A DNA stretch of 64,000 nucleotides from Rhizophagus clarus. Taxonomy: Eukaryota; Glomeromycota; Glomeromycetes; Glomerales; Glomeraceae. Under the pieces are notes generated by a model. It made no database searches and was not told the DNA's origin. It saw only the letters and a program-made list of their open reading frames with translations. Below are positions 10,810-22,639 of this stretch, in pieces. Where the stretch lies: contig BLAL01000075.1 of NCBI GenBank assembly GCA_015698045.1, positions 310,001 to 374,000 on the forward strand, written 5' to 3'. The position numbers and the translations under genes were made by a program. The first letter of the stretch is position 1. The number at the start of each line of letters is the position of its first letter.

Positions 10810-12288
10810 TCATATCTTAAAGTCCATATCTACTACATTCTTGAAGGTTTCACAGCAAAAGACTTTAATTGCTCCATCATTTTTATATTTATTAATCAGA
10901 TCTTTATAATCATCTCCGTTATAAATAGGATCAGATGTAAGTATGGTAAGTGTACAGCCACTCCATTTTCCTAAAAATTCTTCCAAGGCTTTCAAAGAAA
11001 ATTTAATATCATCAAGAAATCTAATTTCTCTTAAATTAATTGGTGTTGACTTAATTAATACTTTTAATAATTCTTCACCATTTTCTGTAATTTTTTCATC
11101 AGTTTCTATTACATCCATATTAAATATAGTTAATAATAATGACTTCAAGTTTTGACAAGTTCTTAATAATTTTTCTAGTTCACTAAAATGTTTTTTTGAT
11201 GGTGAAAAAGCAAGTGATAAATATTCAATTGATGGACAACTTTCATGAATTTTACGAATAAAAAGAAGTGAATCATCATGAAAATTTTCCACATAATCAT
11301 CAAATTCATACGGTTCTAATAAAATTTTCTTTAGTTTCCTACCGCATTTTTCAATCATAATAGAAGTCGCATTTAACGCATAACAATTTATCATAAGGAC
11401 CTCGAGATCACGATAAGCGAACATTCTCACTTGATCTTCATTAAAAAAACCAAAATCATTAAGTATTAATGTTTTTAATTTATGAAGTTTTGGGAGTATC
11501 TGTTGCAACGTGTTATCAACATATAGAAAGAATAATTTTAAATGATTTATAATTTCCGCCTTTTTTTCTAAGGCAAGGAGAACTTCTTTATAAGGATCTA
11601 TTCTAGTAAATTCAAGATAATCTTCATCTTTCCATTCAAAATATTTTAAGTTCATCTGAACCTTAATTAATTTAACAATTCCATGATTAAGATTTGGGTC
11701 TACATTAATAATAACTAGTCTCTGTATATATTGACAGTAGCGTGATAATCCATAAAAGTATGTAGAATCAATAGATGTGTCACATGTTAATTCACAAAGT
11801 GATTCAAGACGAGACTTGGAATCCGGAAAGTAATATATTTGATGTTTAATTGATCTCATATCTAAATATTTCAATTCTGGACATTTTTTCATAAAAAGAT
11901 AATAAAATTCTTGCTGCATAAAAAACTTATTATAAGCCGAAGGTGATCCAATTGAAACTATACTGTTTATAGTATTTACATTGATACTCCTGCAGAAAGA
12001 TAAATAATCAAACAAAAGTGGTCGGTGTAAAGTTGACAGCAATTGTTGAATTCTATGTTTAGTTATGAATTCTTTAATATCATCAGTTATATAGGAAGCA
12101 ATAATGATGAATAAATATTTTTTCTTTCTATAATTAATACCATTATAAGACCAAGGATTCATCCATAAAATTGGAACCACTGTTTCACACAAAAATCTAT
12201 TGACCATTAAACATGAAAAGAGGGATTTAGAATCATCTTGCAATTCTTCAAATATTAGAAAGAGAATATCTTTATTGAGCGTGAACAT
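10810..12288 (-). CDS. F-box protein, tandem paralogue
   Basis: Single exon, 492 residues, ATG at 12288. The N-terminus (LNKDILFLIFEELQDDSKSL, SCLMVNRFLCE, ILWMNPW) is an F-box-like domain. The remainder holds irregular leucine-rich repeats ending in a conserved tail shared with the gene at 8151-9641 (FLGKWSGCTLTIL versus FLGKWRGCALTIV). Both genes keep the same order of blocks along their whole length, with small insertions and deletions, and both lack introns. Predicted role: substrate adaptor of an SCF ubiquitin ligase in nucleus or cytoplasm. The F-box core is intact, so no evidence of decay. Its substrate cannot be read from the sequence. Confidence 0.85.
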   Translation of the reverse strand: MFTLNKDILFLIFEELQDDSKSLFSCLMVNRFLCETVVPILWMNPWSYNGINYRKKKYLFIIIASYITDDIKEFITKHRIQQLLSTLHRPLLFDYLSFCRSINVNTINSIVSIGSPSAYNKFFMQQEFYYLFMKKCPELKYLDMRSIKHQIYYFPDSKSRLESLCELTCDTSIDSTYFYGLSRYCQYIQRLVIINVDPNLNHGIVKLIKVQMNLKYFEWKDEDYLEFTRIDPYKEVLLALEKKAEIINHLKLFFLYVDNTLQQILPKLHKLKTLILNDFGFFNEDQVRMFAYRDLEVLMINCYALNATSIMIEKCGRKLKKILLEPYEFDDYVENFHDDSLLFIRKIHESCPSIEYLSLAFSPSKKHFSELEKLLRTCQNLKSLLLTIFNMDVIETDEKITENGEELLKVLIKSTPINLREIRFLDDIKFSLKALEEFLGKWSGCTLTILTSDPIYNGDDYKDLINKYKNDGAIKVFCCETFKNVVDMDFKI

Positions 12289-12700
12289 TCTTTATTCAAA
12301 AAAAAAAAAGCAATTCAAAATAATTTATCTTATTTACTAAGGAGAAATTTTTCGAAAAAGAAAAAAGAAAAAATTTTTTGAAAAAGGAAATGGTTCGGCA
12401 AATTTATCCAAATTTGATTATTCTGTGCAACTATAAATTGATCAAATGATTCAATAATGTTTCACAACAATAAACAAATATTTACGCCAAAAAATTTTTA
12501 TAGTTTAAAACAAGCTTTGTTATTAATGAGGAAAATCTTTCTATAATATTAAATTTCAAACAATTATGCAATAAATCTATAACTATGAATCATTTAAAAA
12601 TTTACAAATACATTCAGAGTTGATTCAATGAAACCTTCAGTTTTAACGCTTTTCTGTCCGTTAAATTAAATAATCGTATTTTTTTATTGTAAGAAATTTG
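12289..12700. other. Intergenic, no feature seen
   Basis: AT-rich region upstream of the second F-box gene, with A-rich runs directly before the start codon. No motif, RNA or open frame of note. Confidence 0.5.
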
Positions 12701-12825
12701 TTAGTCCGAAGTGTAATTAATACAAAGTGAAGTGAATTAGTCCGAAGTGATTAATACAAAGTGAAGTATAATTAGTCCGAAGTGTAATTAATACAAAGTG
12801 AAGTGTAATTAGTCCGAAATATAAC
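12701..12825. repeat. Minisatellite, about 28-32 bp, four copies
   Basis: Unit approximately TTAGTCCGAAGTGTAATTAA followed by TACAAAGTGAAG. Four tandem copies, the second shortened and the fourth truncated, with one or two changes between copies. Confidence 0.85.
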
Positions 12826-13640
12826 GAAGGAATATATTCTAGGCTTGATGACATCATGTTCAGATGTCTGGATAATCCCAATTATCCTGCTCGTCCCAGG
12901 AACCGAACTTATGTTCTTTAGATGATGAATTCCATAATTTACTTTGAACTTAATAACGGTTTCCATTTTCCTAGTAACCATAAAATTTATTAACAAATGG
13001 TAGAATCATATCAGGTGATCGGCTGCGTCATATTATTCGGGCCAATGTTGTGGGCAAAAAACCAGAGGTAAATTTGAAGTTTTTCGAAAGATCGGATACT
13101 GTGATAAAATTGGGTTACAAAAAATTTTGGCGTTATAAAAATCTTCTAAAACCTCTTTGATCATGTGATATTAATAAATAACTTTGTAAGTCACGTGAAT
13201 CAGACCACGATCGAGAAAAGAGCTCGATTTAACTAGGGATGCGGTACTTTAATGAGTTTTATTACTCTTTAATTTACTAGTTTCCTTACTTTGTATCTAT
13301 TGATGCATTATTCGTGTTGTATCATAAATACAGTAATTTAAATTTTTATTTATTTATTTTTTTTTTTTTTTTGAGAAAAAATTATGTTTGAATCGGTACT
13401 TTTCATGACACTTGACAGAAAGTAAAATTTACGAATTTAATTTTTTAATCCGTTCATTTGTCAAACGTATAACAATTAATTAGTATGTAACGCTTCGGAA
13501 ATGTGAAAATATAACGAAAAAAATTTTCTTTATTTATTGAATAACGATAAAATTTACAAATATATAATACACCCGTAATACCTAATTTAATTTCCATATA
13601 AAAAAAAAAAATGTTTATTTCTAAATTTAAAAATCTAAAG
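12826..13640. other. Intergenic, no gene supported
   Basis: The minus-strand open frame at 12772-12996 overlaps the minisatellite and has no protein-like character. A T-run at 13365 and AT-rich DNA lead into the 3' end of the next F-box gene. Confidence 0.45.
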
Positions 13641-15152
13641 TCAAGCATAAAAGTATAAATTTTCTTCTTCTTCTTCTTCTTCTCCATACAATTTAATTTC
13701 AAATTTAATAATACCTAAATTCACATATTTTTCAATTATTTTCTTATTTTCTTCATTTCCACTTAAACATTTATATTTATTATCATTCTCAATAATTATG
13801 AATCTAAGTATATTTTTTTGATTTCTATTTTTCCAAATTATTAAAAATGATTCTAAATCTTCTGAAGATACGTGATTTGTACATGATTCATTATATATTT
13901 TTAGTTCACAAAAATTACTTGATGAATAATTTGCAATGGTTTCTAATACTTCTTTTTCAGTCAAATAACCATCCCCACATTGTATTTTAATGCTTACTAA
14001 ATATCGACAACTAATTAATATATTTTTTAATATATCTATTTCATCATCATTAAAGATTATAAAAAGACTTTTAAGATTCGGACAAAAATTAGCGATAGAA
14101 GAATTTAAAATATTATTATTTTCACATATATAAAGTTCTCTAAGATTTTTTCCATTATTCTCTATAAATTTCATTAAATATTTTGGTTTTGGATTTTGAT
14201 AAAGAAATTTTAAAATTTGTAATTTAGGAAATTTAACATGTTGTAAATTTTTAAAATCTTTTAAATCTGGTACAGTTAAACATGTAAATGAAAATATGAT
14301 TTCTTGTAAATTTGAAAATAAACTGATAAATGATAATGGTAAAAAATAATAATTAATATGATCATCTTCATAATAAATACGTAATTTTGTTAAAGTGTTT
14401 GAGTGTTTTGTTAAAGAAGGTATAATATTCGTCCAACTTTCCATGTAAATTGATAAGGTTAAAATTTTTAAATTATTTTGTAATGAAATTAATTCTTTTA
14501 ACTCATTTGAAATATGATCATCATAACCAAATTCTATAGTAATTGATTTTAAATTGTGACATATTTGAGACATCTGATAATAAAAATCTGAAGGAAGATT
14601 CGAACTACAACATAATTCTGAAAGTTCTTTCATTCCGGGAAAATAAGCGGAAGAAAATACTTTGTGAGAGTAATTATAATAATAGATCAATTTTTTCAAA
14701 GAAGAAATTTGATTCGTAAACATTTTGGTAACTTCATTCGTAACTAAACGATTCCTATCATCTACACTTAATAGATTAATGCATGGTATATCTTTAAGAG
14801 CATTATAAACTATTTCATTAATATCAATTATTGAAAGAACTTTACAAAATGCCACATAATTAAACAATGATTGTTTTGGAGTAGGGGTTGAGATGAATAT
14901 TTCATTTTTATATAAGACTTCTTTTGAATCATTAGGAAGACAAGTAATGAATGTACTAAGTAATGATGATGCCACTTTCTGTGAATATTTTTGACGATAG
15001 CTTTTAAAATTCCAAATATTCTTCCACAAAATTTCAACAGAAACTTCACACCAAAGACGATTAACTAATAAACATGAATATAAAGCAGGTTTATCTTTCT
15101 CCAAATATTCGAAAATTTCATTTAAACAGTCTGCTGGAAGTTGGCAACCCAT
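13641..15152 (-). CDS. F-box protein, diverged member
   Basis: Single exon, 503 residues, ATG at 15152. Residues about 3-48 are an F-box-like domain (LPADCLNEIFEYLEKDKPAL, SCLLVNRLWCE, ILWKNIW). Then come irregular leucine-rich repeats (LKSITIEFGY, LKILTLSIYM, LQILKFLYQN, LRELYICEN, LKSLFIIFND). The C-terminus is unusual: GEEEEEEENLYFYA, the glutamate run coming from a TTC microsatellite at 13657-13683, so its length may vary between strains. It is only distantly related to the two F-box genes to the left, outside the F-box. Predicted SCF substrate adaptor; the target is unknown. Confidence 0.82.
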   Translation of the reverse strand: MGCQLPADCLNEIFEYLEKDKPALYSCLLVNRLWCEVSVEILWKNIWNFKSYRQKYSQKVASSLLSTFITCLPNDSKEVLYKNEIFISTPTPKQSLFNYVAFCKVLSIIDINEIVYNALKDIPCINLLSVDDRNRLVTNEVTKMFTNQISSLKKLIYYYNYSHKVFSSAYFPGMKELSELCCSSNLPSDFYYQMSQICHNLKSITIEFGYDDHISNELKELISLQNNLKILTLSIYMESWTNIIPSLTKHSNTLTKLRIYYEDDHINYYFLPLSFISLFSNLQEIIFSFTCLTVPDLKDFKNLQHVKFPKLQILKFLYQNPKPKYLMKFIENNGKNLRELYICENNNILNSSIANFCPNLKSLFIIFNDDEIDILKNILISCRYLVSIKIQCGDGYLTEKEVLETIANYSSSNFCELKIYNESCTNHVSSEDLESFLIIWKNRNQKNILRFIIIENDNKYKCLSGNEENKKIIEKYVNLGIIKFEIKLYGEEEEEEENLYFYA

Positions 15153-17766
15153 TTTTAAACTTGTTCAAATCAAACGAGAGGACTTTTGCAATAAATATAC
15201 ATAGTCCATGCATTGTGTAACAAAAAATGCGTCATGCATGTAACATCCGGAAATATCATTTTCCGGAAAAAACGTAATGATTTGATCATTCGATCATCCA
15301 GAATGATCTACATCAGAGTCACGGGTACTATTGAAGTCGAAGACAGAATTAACCGATGTTTTCTTTTGAACTATTTATGTCTTTCTTTTTCCGCTCCTAA
15401 AATTTTAGGGCTCGTGTCATATACATGGTATCTTTCGTTGTTCTATTTTTAAAAATCACGTTAATATTTACTTTCTTGTCTATATTCATCAATTGCCGTA
15501 CCTCTGACTTCATACTATCGAAATTTTTACTTTTATTTATTATTTTCTTTCATTCCTGATAATTCGTTTACTTGTTCGTGTTCACCAAGTGCTATGTAGT
15601 TTTGACAGTTGCAAAGTAATAATTTTCTTTATATCATCGTTAATCTACTTTTATTACAGCTCCTTTGTAGTTTATAATTTGTTGATTTGCTTATGAAAGT
15701 AAAACGTCGTTTGATTATTAATTTCTTACCACATTAAAATATATGAAGCGTCTATTTCTCGTTTACTTTTTCCTAAACATTTCATAATTAATGCCTCTGC
15801 TGATAAAGAGATCGCCAACTTGATGCGTTCCTAAAAAAATTTGCTAGTTCATTGTCACTTTGTTCTACTTCGAAGCCAGTTCTTTTCTTTTTTCTCTTCT
15901 GATTTTTTTTTTCATAGCCTTCCAGAATTTGAAAGGCTTCTTTTGATCGTATAAACCCATGTTATATGTGTGAAATAATAAATTTATTCTTAAATTTTAT
16001 CCTAAAATTTTACATGAATGATAGGTAAACATAATTAAGAACTTCTTGTTTAAAATTAGAGTAATTTCTCTTAATTAGTTCTTACACATAAATTCGGTTA
16101 TAACTTTAGGAGAATATGTAAAATATTTCATTGTGATTTTGACACGTGAGACGCGTTCATTATAAGCATTCTCCGCTTGCATCTAATTTCGGTATCATAC
16201 CTTTAATTAATATATCCAGGACTTTAATATCCTTCACGATCTCATATGTCAATTTAACTTCTTCCATGAAACTATTACTCGCATTATAGATTTTCCACCA
16301 CTTTTTTGTAATTGTTTTAAGTTGTGATCAAACTTTAACAATTGTTTGAAGTTGTTCATGGTATTTCTGGAATTTCTTGTAAAAGTAACATGTTCTTTTA
16401 ATATGCAGTGTTAATTTAACCACGGACTATTAGGAATTGTTTATTTTATTTGTAGTTTATTTAAATTATAGAATAAGAAACTTATTCTTGTAATTTAATC
16501 TATATAAATTACTAATATTAGGTTTATGAAAGACAATTTAATCTATGGATTGATAGTACATATATTATACGTACATACTGTACATACATACATACATATT
16601 ATGCTTTAATAATAAAACTATCAAATAATATTTCAAAATGAAAGAAAATAAGTTTTTTTTATTATGATAAATTTATAAATATATTTATAATTTGTTGAGT
16701 ATGGAATATCCACATTTAACCTCTCAAATGAGGATTTTTGACGTCACGCTATGAAGTCTAAGCCAAATAGTTATAGACGATCTTAAACGAATGACCGTAT
16801 GGTTCAAATCTATTCACAACGATAATATAAGATCAAAACTTAAACTATACCTATCTGGCGATGAAGTATGTCCGAAACATTATATTTTTCCAAAGTATAG
16901 CAAGAATATATCAAAAGAAGCTTTGTCTAAAGAACAAAAACTATTGTATTAGTACTTTTTTAAAAAGCACAATTGTTATCTTGATTAATTAAGTTAGTAA
17001 TTTGACGATGAGTCAGAAATCTACCGAATTAGTATTTGGAGGAAAAGATTAGTAATTACAAACAAGTTTAATATCCTACTGTAATGGACTAATTTATTAT
17101 TAGAACTTCACAAACTCATAGTAAACACGGTACAAAATTTGTAATTATCGAAATACTGAAAAAAAAAAATTTAATTTGGAGAAGCGAAGTGCAATTTGAT
17201 CGCCAACCTCAGTACAATCATTTACCAAAAGAAAAAATCCATTACATTTTTTTTTTTATTCGTGTTATCTTTATCTTTATTGTGTTTTTCACGTCATTTT
17301 CTTTCTTTTTATGTCATTTTTACTGACCTTTTTTTACATTATTAACAATATGAGCCGCTTTACACTTGAGATATTGGATGATATTAGTAGTATTCCGAAA
17401 GGGTCGAGTCAGGTCGGGTTTGAGGATGCATTCGAACAAGACCCAAGTATAAAATCAACTGGTACATAATATATCCAGGTTAATATTTACATAACCCGAC
17501 CTCCCAATATAGTATCCAGGTCCGAATAAAATTTTCAGATGATTAGCAAAAACAATTGTATATTTATTGTCTCACAACTTTACAACCGATTTTTAATAAG
17601 TTTTATTTTAAATTTTTATTATAAAATTATAAAATTTATATTTGTTTGAGATTGCTTCTTTTAACCAGTTCCTCCAGAAAAGATCCGTTCAACTGGAATA
17701 CTTATAACCAAAAAAGATTCGTACATTAAATATAGCGCTAATAAAAAAAAATTTTATTATATAAAA
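15153..17766. other. Intergenic, 2.6 kb, no gene seen
   Basis: AT-rich. Holds a TACA/CATA microsatellite at about 16555-16600 and GTCGGG/CCCGAC-containing remnants near 17400-17520. The frame at 15213-15452 (79 codons) has no recognisable protein character. Nothing else is supported. Confidence 0.5.
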
Positions 17767-19201
17767 AAGGACGTTAGTTTTTGGCGACCCTGTCGCTATG
17801 GCGACTCTTATTACGTGATTTTAATAAAATTTTTGATTGGCTAATTTAAGTAGTGATTATCCCAAATTTTTTTTTTTTAAAAAAAAAATTTTTTTTAGTA
17901 TTCATAAGTTATGCAATTTATATTTAATTTTAAATTTTACATGTTTTATTGATTTAGTATCATTATAATACTTTTTATTTTCAAGAAAAAAGATATGTTA
18001 ATAAAGAAAATAGGAATCATTGTACAATAAAAAAAGAGTGAGCAACAAGAGTAACGAAAGAAAAAAGAACAAAAAGAAGTGAAAGGGGAAATGAATAGGA
18101 ACAAAAACAGCGAAGGGAGAAATGAAAGAGATTGAAAATAAATAAAAGGAACCATGAAAACAAACAAAAAAGGGGGGAAGCGAAAGAAACGAAAGTAGTG
18201 AAGGGTAAGTGAATAGACGAATACAATAAAGGGAAAGTGAAGGAGAATAAAAACAACAAAAGATAATGAAGGAACGAAGGGGAATGAAGGGGATGAAAAG
18301 AAACAAAAATAAAAAATTATAAGAAATGAGTGTGAAATAAACGAAAAAGGAATTAAGATAAGTGAAAAGGGAAATTCAAGAAAAACAAAAAGGAAGAATC
18401 AAGGGAAACGAAAAGGAAACAAATGAAAATGGAGGATTAAAGGAAACAAATGAAGAGGAAGGATCAAAGGAAACAAACGAAAGGAAGAATCAAAGGAAAC
18501 GAAAAGAGAATCAAGAGAAACAAAAATAGAGAATAAGGGAAATAAACAAAAAAAAACCGAAAATGGAATCAAGGGAAGCAAAAAGGAAATAAGAGGAACG
18601 AAGAGGAAATCAAGAAAAGAAGGAAGGGAACAGAAGAGGGAATTAAGAAGAACGAAAAGAGAGAATAAAAAGAATGAAAGAGAGAATTAAAAGGAACGAA
18701 AAAAACAAAGGGAAATTAAAGGGAGTGAAAAAACGAAGAGGGCAAAGGGGAACAAAGGAATAAAATAAGTTAGTGAAAAGTGGTAATTAAATAGACGAAT
18801 GAAAAGAAAATAAAATAAAAAAAAAGCCTACCTTAATATTAACTGCAGAAAAGAACCAATAGACGTAATAAAAAACAAAATAAAGTTAATAAGAAAAGAA
18901 ATGTAAAAAACGAAATAAGAGTAAATAAAAAAATAGAAACACGAAATCGGGGCGATGTAGCTTCGAACATACCTTAATTGTGAAACCGGAGGAATCAAAA
19001 AACCTGAAAGGAGTAAAATATAATTGGTAAGGAAACAAAAAAAGGGAAAAGAAAAGAAAAAAACATACCTTGATTGCGAGCTGAGCGAAGGGGTAAAGAA
19101 AAGCGATAATCTAATAAACATGATGCATATAATCACTTAGCCAATCAAAATTTGTTTGCTCACGTGATAACAGGGTCGCTATGGCCAACGACATTTTTCC
19201 A
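17767..19201. mobile_element. Inverted-repeat element with purine-rich core
   Basis: Left end (17767-17860) and right end (19130-19201, reversed) share blocks in the same order: CGTTRG, GCGACCCTG, TATNACGTGA and TTTTGATTGGCTAA, the left copy carrying an extra 16-bp block. Between them, about 17990-18830 is almost pure A/G on the plus strand, built from variants of GGAAACAAA and AAGGAATCAAG. From 18830 to 19110 the motif CATACCTTRATTGYGA recurs three times at roughly 100-130 bp spacing. No transposase is encoded; the long minus-strand frames here are low-complexity artefacts. Best read as a non-autonomous DNA transposon; target duplication not identified. Confidence 0.65.
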
Positions 19202-19383
19202 TTTTAAGCTACAGTAAAAATAATGTCATTGTTATTATATAGAAATAATAGAATACACAAGGGACTGCAGTAGTACATCCCATAATAATCTAAACGTTAA
19301 TGTTACACAAACATTTTATTGAAACCATGTGACTGGTCATTTTTTATTTCTATCATGTGACATGATGTAGATCAATAAACAAA

Positions 19384-19391
19384 TATAAATA
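19384..19391 (+). promoter_or_regulatory. TATA-like box upstream of kinase gene
   Basis: TATAAATA, 109 bp before the ATG at 19500, within DNA not covered by the inverted-repeat element that ends at 19201. Position fits a fungal core promoter with a 5' leader. AT-rich background makes chance occurrence possible. Confidence 0.35.
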
Positions 19392-19499
19392 CTTGAGATA
19401 CTGTTACACCAGGATACACTATTAATTTCGTCAATGAAATTTTTTATGTTCAATAAAAGCTAATTTTTCAACAAATTAAACATCTTTTTTATAATTAAA

Positions 19500-21642
19500 A
19501 TGTCTACTATTCGAAGAGAACTAATTTATGCAGCACTTAATAGAGCATTTACATCAATGGATTATAGTAATATTCATGATGACTTGCATAAAGGATATGA
19601 AGTTATGCAACAAAAAATTCTTGCTGATAATTCTCTTACAGAAGATGAAAAAACTGAAGCGATAAGATTAAGTAATAAATCTTATGATAGAGATAAAATT
19701 CGTCTTAATTCAGGGATTAGAAGAATTTGTGAAAATTGTAACCAAAAATGTTTAGCTACATTATATTGTGAATATTGCATTCAAAATTATTTAAAAGCAA
19801 ACTTTTCAAATTGGACATCTGAAAATAATGCTATTGATGATTTAATAAAAAATTGTCAAATGGAAACACTCACACCAAGTAAAATAATTGAATGGATCCC
19901 ATACAATAAGTTTCAAAATGTTAAATATTTAACAAGAGGTGGATTTTCTAAAATTTATACTGCAGCTTGGATTGATGGGAAATATGGAGAATGGAATACT
20001 AAAAAACAACAATTAATAAGATATGGAGAACAAACTGTAGTACTTAAAGAATTAATAAATGTTAAAAATGCAGATCAAAGTTGGTTTGAAGAGGTTTGTA
20101 ATTTAAAATATTTAAACAACTTACATTAAAATCCTTTAATTATTCACAATAAATTTTAAACTTATTTTTTATAGGCCAAATCACATTTAACTATAAGCAA
20201 TAAATATTCTGCAATTATTCAATGTTTTGGTTTAACAAAAAATCAATTGAATGGAAATTACATGCTTGTAATAAAGAAAATGGATACAAATTTAAGAGAA
20301 TATTTACAACAAAATAATAATCAACTTATATGGAAAGAAAGAATTAAAATTACCTTTTTAATAATTGATGCACTTTATTGGATTCATAAAGAAAATTCAT
20401 TTCATAGAGATTTACATTCTGGAAATATATTATACTCACAACTTAATGATGCTTGGCTTATTAGTGATTTTGGATTTTGTGGCCCTGCAAACAGACCATC
20501 AACAAGCATATATGGAAATCTTTCTTACATAGCTCCTGAAGTTATTAATGGTTATGAATATACTTTTAAATCTGATATTTATAGTATTGCAATGCTTATG
20601 TGGGAAATTTCATCTGGACAGCCACCATTTATAAATTATGAACAAGATACTATTCTTGCACTGGGTATTATTGATGGTATGAGACCAAAAATTATATCAG
20701 AAATTCCTCTAAAATATAAAAATTTAATGGAACAGTGCTGGGATGCTGATCCACTAAAAAGACCTGATATTGAATTACTTAAAAGTGAAATGAATATAAT
20801 TAATTTATATTATCAAAATAATCCAAATGAATTACCTCAATTAAAAACAAAAATAAATGAAGAAACAAATTGTAAAAGTAATAGTAAACTATTTACAAGT
20901 AAAATTTATGAATTCAAAAATCTACTTGAACTAAAAAATGCAACAGAAGGTATAAATATTTAATTTACTCACTATTTAACTTTTTTACTGACGTTGTTAT
21001 TAACATTATTTTCTTTTTAATTTGAATAATAGAAAAACAAAAAGGTAACATAAATTAATGATTCTTTATTATCTGTTATTTATATTAATTATTTATAATT
21101 TTTGTGCATTTTTTTTCTTTTTGAAAAAGGCAAAAGAAAATTTGATAATAATTTGGATGAAAATAATAATAAAGGTACTGTAAGATTCTTCTTAAATTTA
21201 ATATAATAAATAATTGATCATTTTAAAATAACTTTATTTTAGATAAAAACCTCAAAAAACTTAAATTATATGAAAATAAAAATGAAGGTATATTATTAAT
21301 TGATACAAAAGTTCGTAATTGATGCATTATTAAATAAAGCTTATGCAAGTTCATCATTTATCCTGCATAATTTGCATTTTACATTAAAAAATCAAAAATG
21401 GCACTTTGAACTTATAATGATTTCATTTTCTAGTATATTTATATTTTTCCAATTTACTCAGAATTTGTATTTTATTCTAGGTTACTTAACAAAAGAACTT
21501 ATGCTTGACATTGATAATAATAGTAAGTAAACATGAGGTAAATTTTTTAATTAATAAATTCACAAACTAATCAACTAATCAATTCTATTTATAACATGTA
21601 GATTATATTTCTAAGGAACTTGACTTTGATATTGATATTTAA
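19500..21642 (+). CDS. Serine/threonine (TKL-type) protein kinase, seven exons with microexon
   Basis: Exons 19500-20093, 20175-20949, 21033-21044, 21130-21174, 21243-21287, 21481-21522 and 21602-21642; total 1554 nt, 517 residues, one open frame with GT...AG introns. An N-terminal region has paired cysteines (CENC near 77 and CEYC near 90), a possible zinc ribbon. The kinase domain starts near 140: glycine loop TRGGFSKI, VAIK-type lysine in VVLKEL, complete catalytic loop HRDLHSGN, DFG, then APE and a C-lobe ending near 435. All key residues are present, so activity is expected. The tail is lysine/asparagine-rich and made of mini-exons, all phase 1; the last two encode similar peptides (YLTKELMLDID and YISKELDFDID), an exon duplication. 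Exon 3 is only 12 nt. The substrate is unknown. Confidence 0.85.
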
Positions 21643-22196
21643 TATTGAAATTTAAATGAAATATTTAATCCATTTTTATTATATTATCTATTTTCTTTGG
21701 TCTATATTAGGACCCAGAAATATATATATAGGGGTAGGGTCTATTAATGCATCGCCATCATAGTGGAGTTGGACGGAGTAAAGTTTTGATTTGCGTATAA
21801 TTAAGTTTTTTTTTGTCTCTAGTTAAGTTATCAGATTGTGTATTTTTATCAAAAATTTTTATGTGTAAGAGATTAGCTTGCATATTTTTGGCCCATATTT
21901 GACCGATCATTTATATATATAGTAAATTATGTATTGCAATTTGTAAATCAAAATAAATATTTTATTATGTTATTCAATAATTTTACGTTTATACTTTGGC
22001 ACGAATTAATTACAGTTTCGACACTCTGCCATAATTAATTTTGCTACAAATTTTTTTAACAGCTGTACCATATTTTTATGGACGTATTAGCCAAAATAGT
22101 TCAGTGATCAAGCTTGATTAAATCCAATCATTTTTTTTTGAGATCAATAAATCTTTTTTTTTTTGATTTTCCAAACTGAAATATTTATTTTTTTTT

Positions 22197-22438
22197 AGGG
22201 GTTTGTTTTTTTCTGCACCTGCGATACATCACACCCTAAATACTCTGGGCAAAATTACGGTAATGCCAGGCAAAATTAACCATGTGACATTTAACTAGGG
22301 GCGTGAAAAATAGATTTTTTACAACTGAAAAAATTCTGTCCCCAGAATACATATAAAAAAAATGAAAAGAGAAGGGGTGTGACACAGGTGACAAAAAAGG
22401 GTGCAATGCATCGCAGATGCGGAAAATTATTAAACCCT
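22197..22438. mobile_element. MITE copy A, 242 bp
   Basis: Imperfect terminal inverted repeats of about 40 bp containing CACCTGCGATACATCACACCC and, reversed, CATCTGCGATGCATTGCACCC. Nested inside the hAT-like element and flanked by T-runs (8 T each side), compatible with an 8-bp duplication. A closely similar copy is at 62721-62957. Confidence 0.85.
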
Positions 22439-22639
22439 TTTTTTTTATTGCTAAAAACTATTTTTTTCTTTAAAAAGAAAAACTTTTTATTTCATTTTTT
22501 TTAGTATTGCAGATAATATTTTAAATTTACAAACTGGACTTTTGATTTGGAAACGTTAATAACATTTCATTTCGGATATGTATTTTGGGAATAAAAGTTT
22601 ACTTTCAAAATTTTTTTCATTCTTTTATTTTAACGAATG

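Noticed and set aside
12772..12996. 74-codon minus-strand frame
   Set aside because: Overlaps the minisatellite and shows no conserved motif or splice context.
17946..19136. Long minus-strand open frames rich in F, S, L and P
   Set aside because: They are translations of the purine-rich low-complexity core of an inverted-repeat element; overlapping frames are all open, and there is no protein-like composition.
20094..20129. Kinase exon 1 reading on through to the stop near 20127
   Set aside because: A GT donor at 20094 and TATAG acceptor at 20174 join the two halves of the kinase domain in phase 0, and the read-through segment does not fit the domain.
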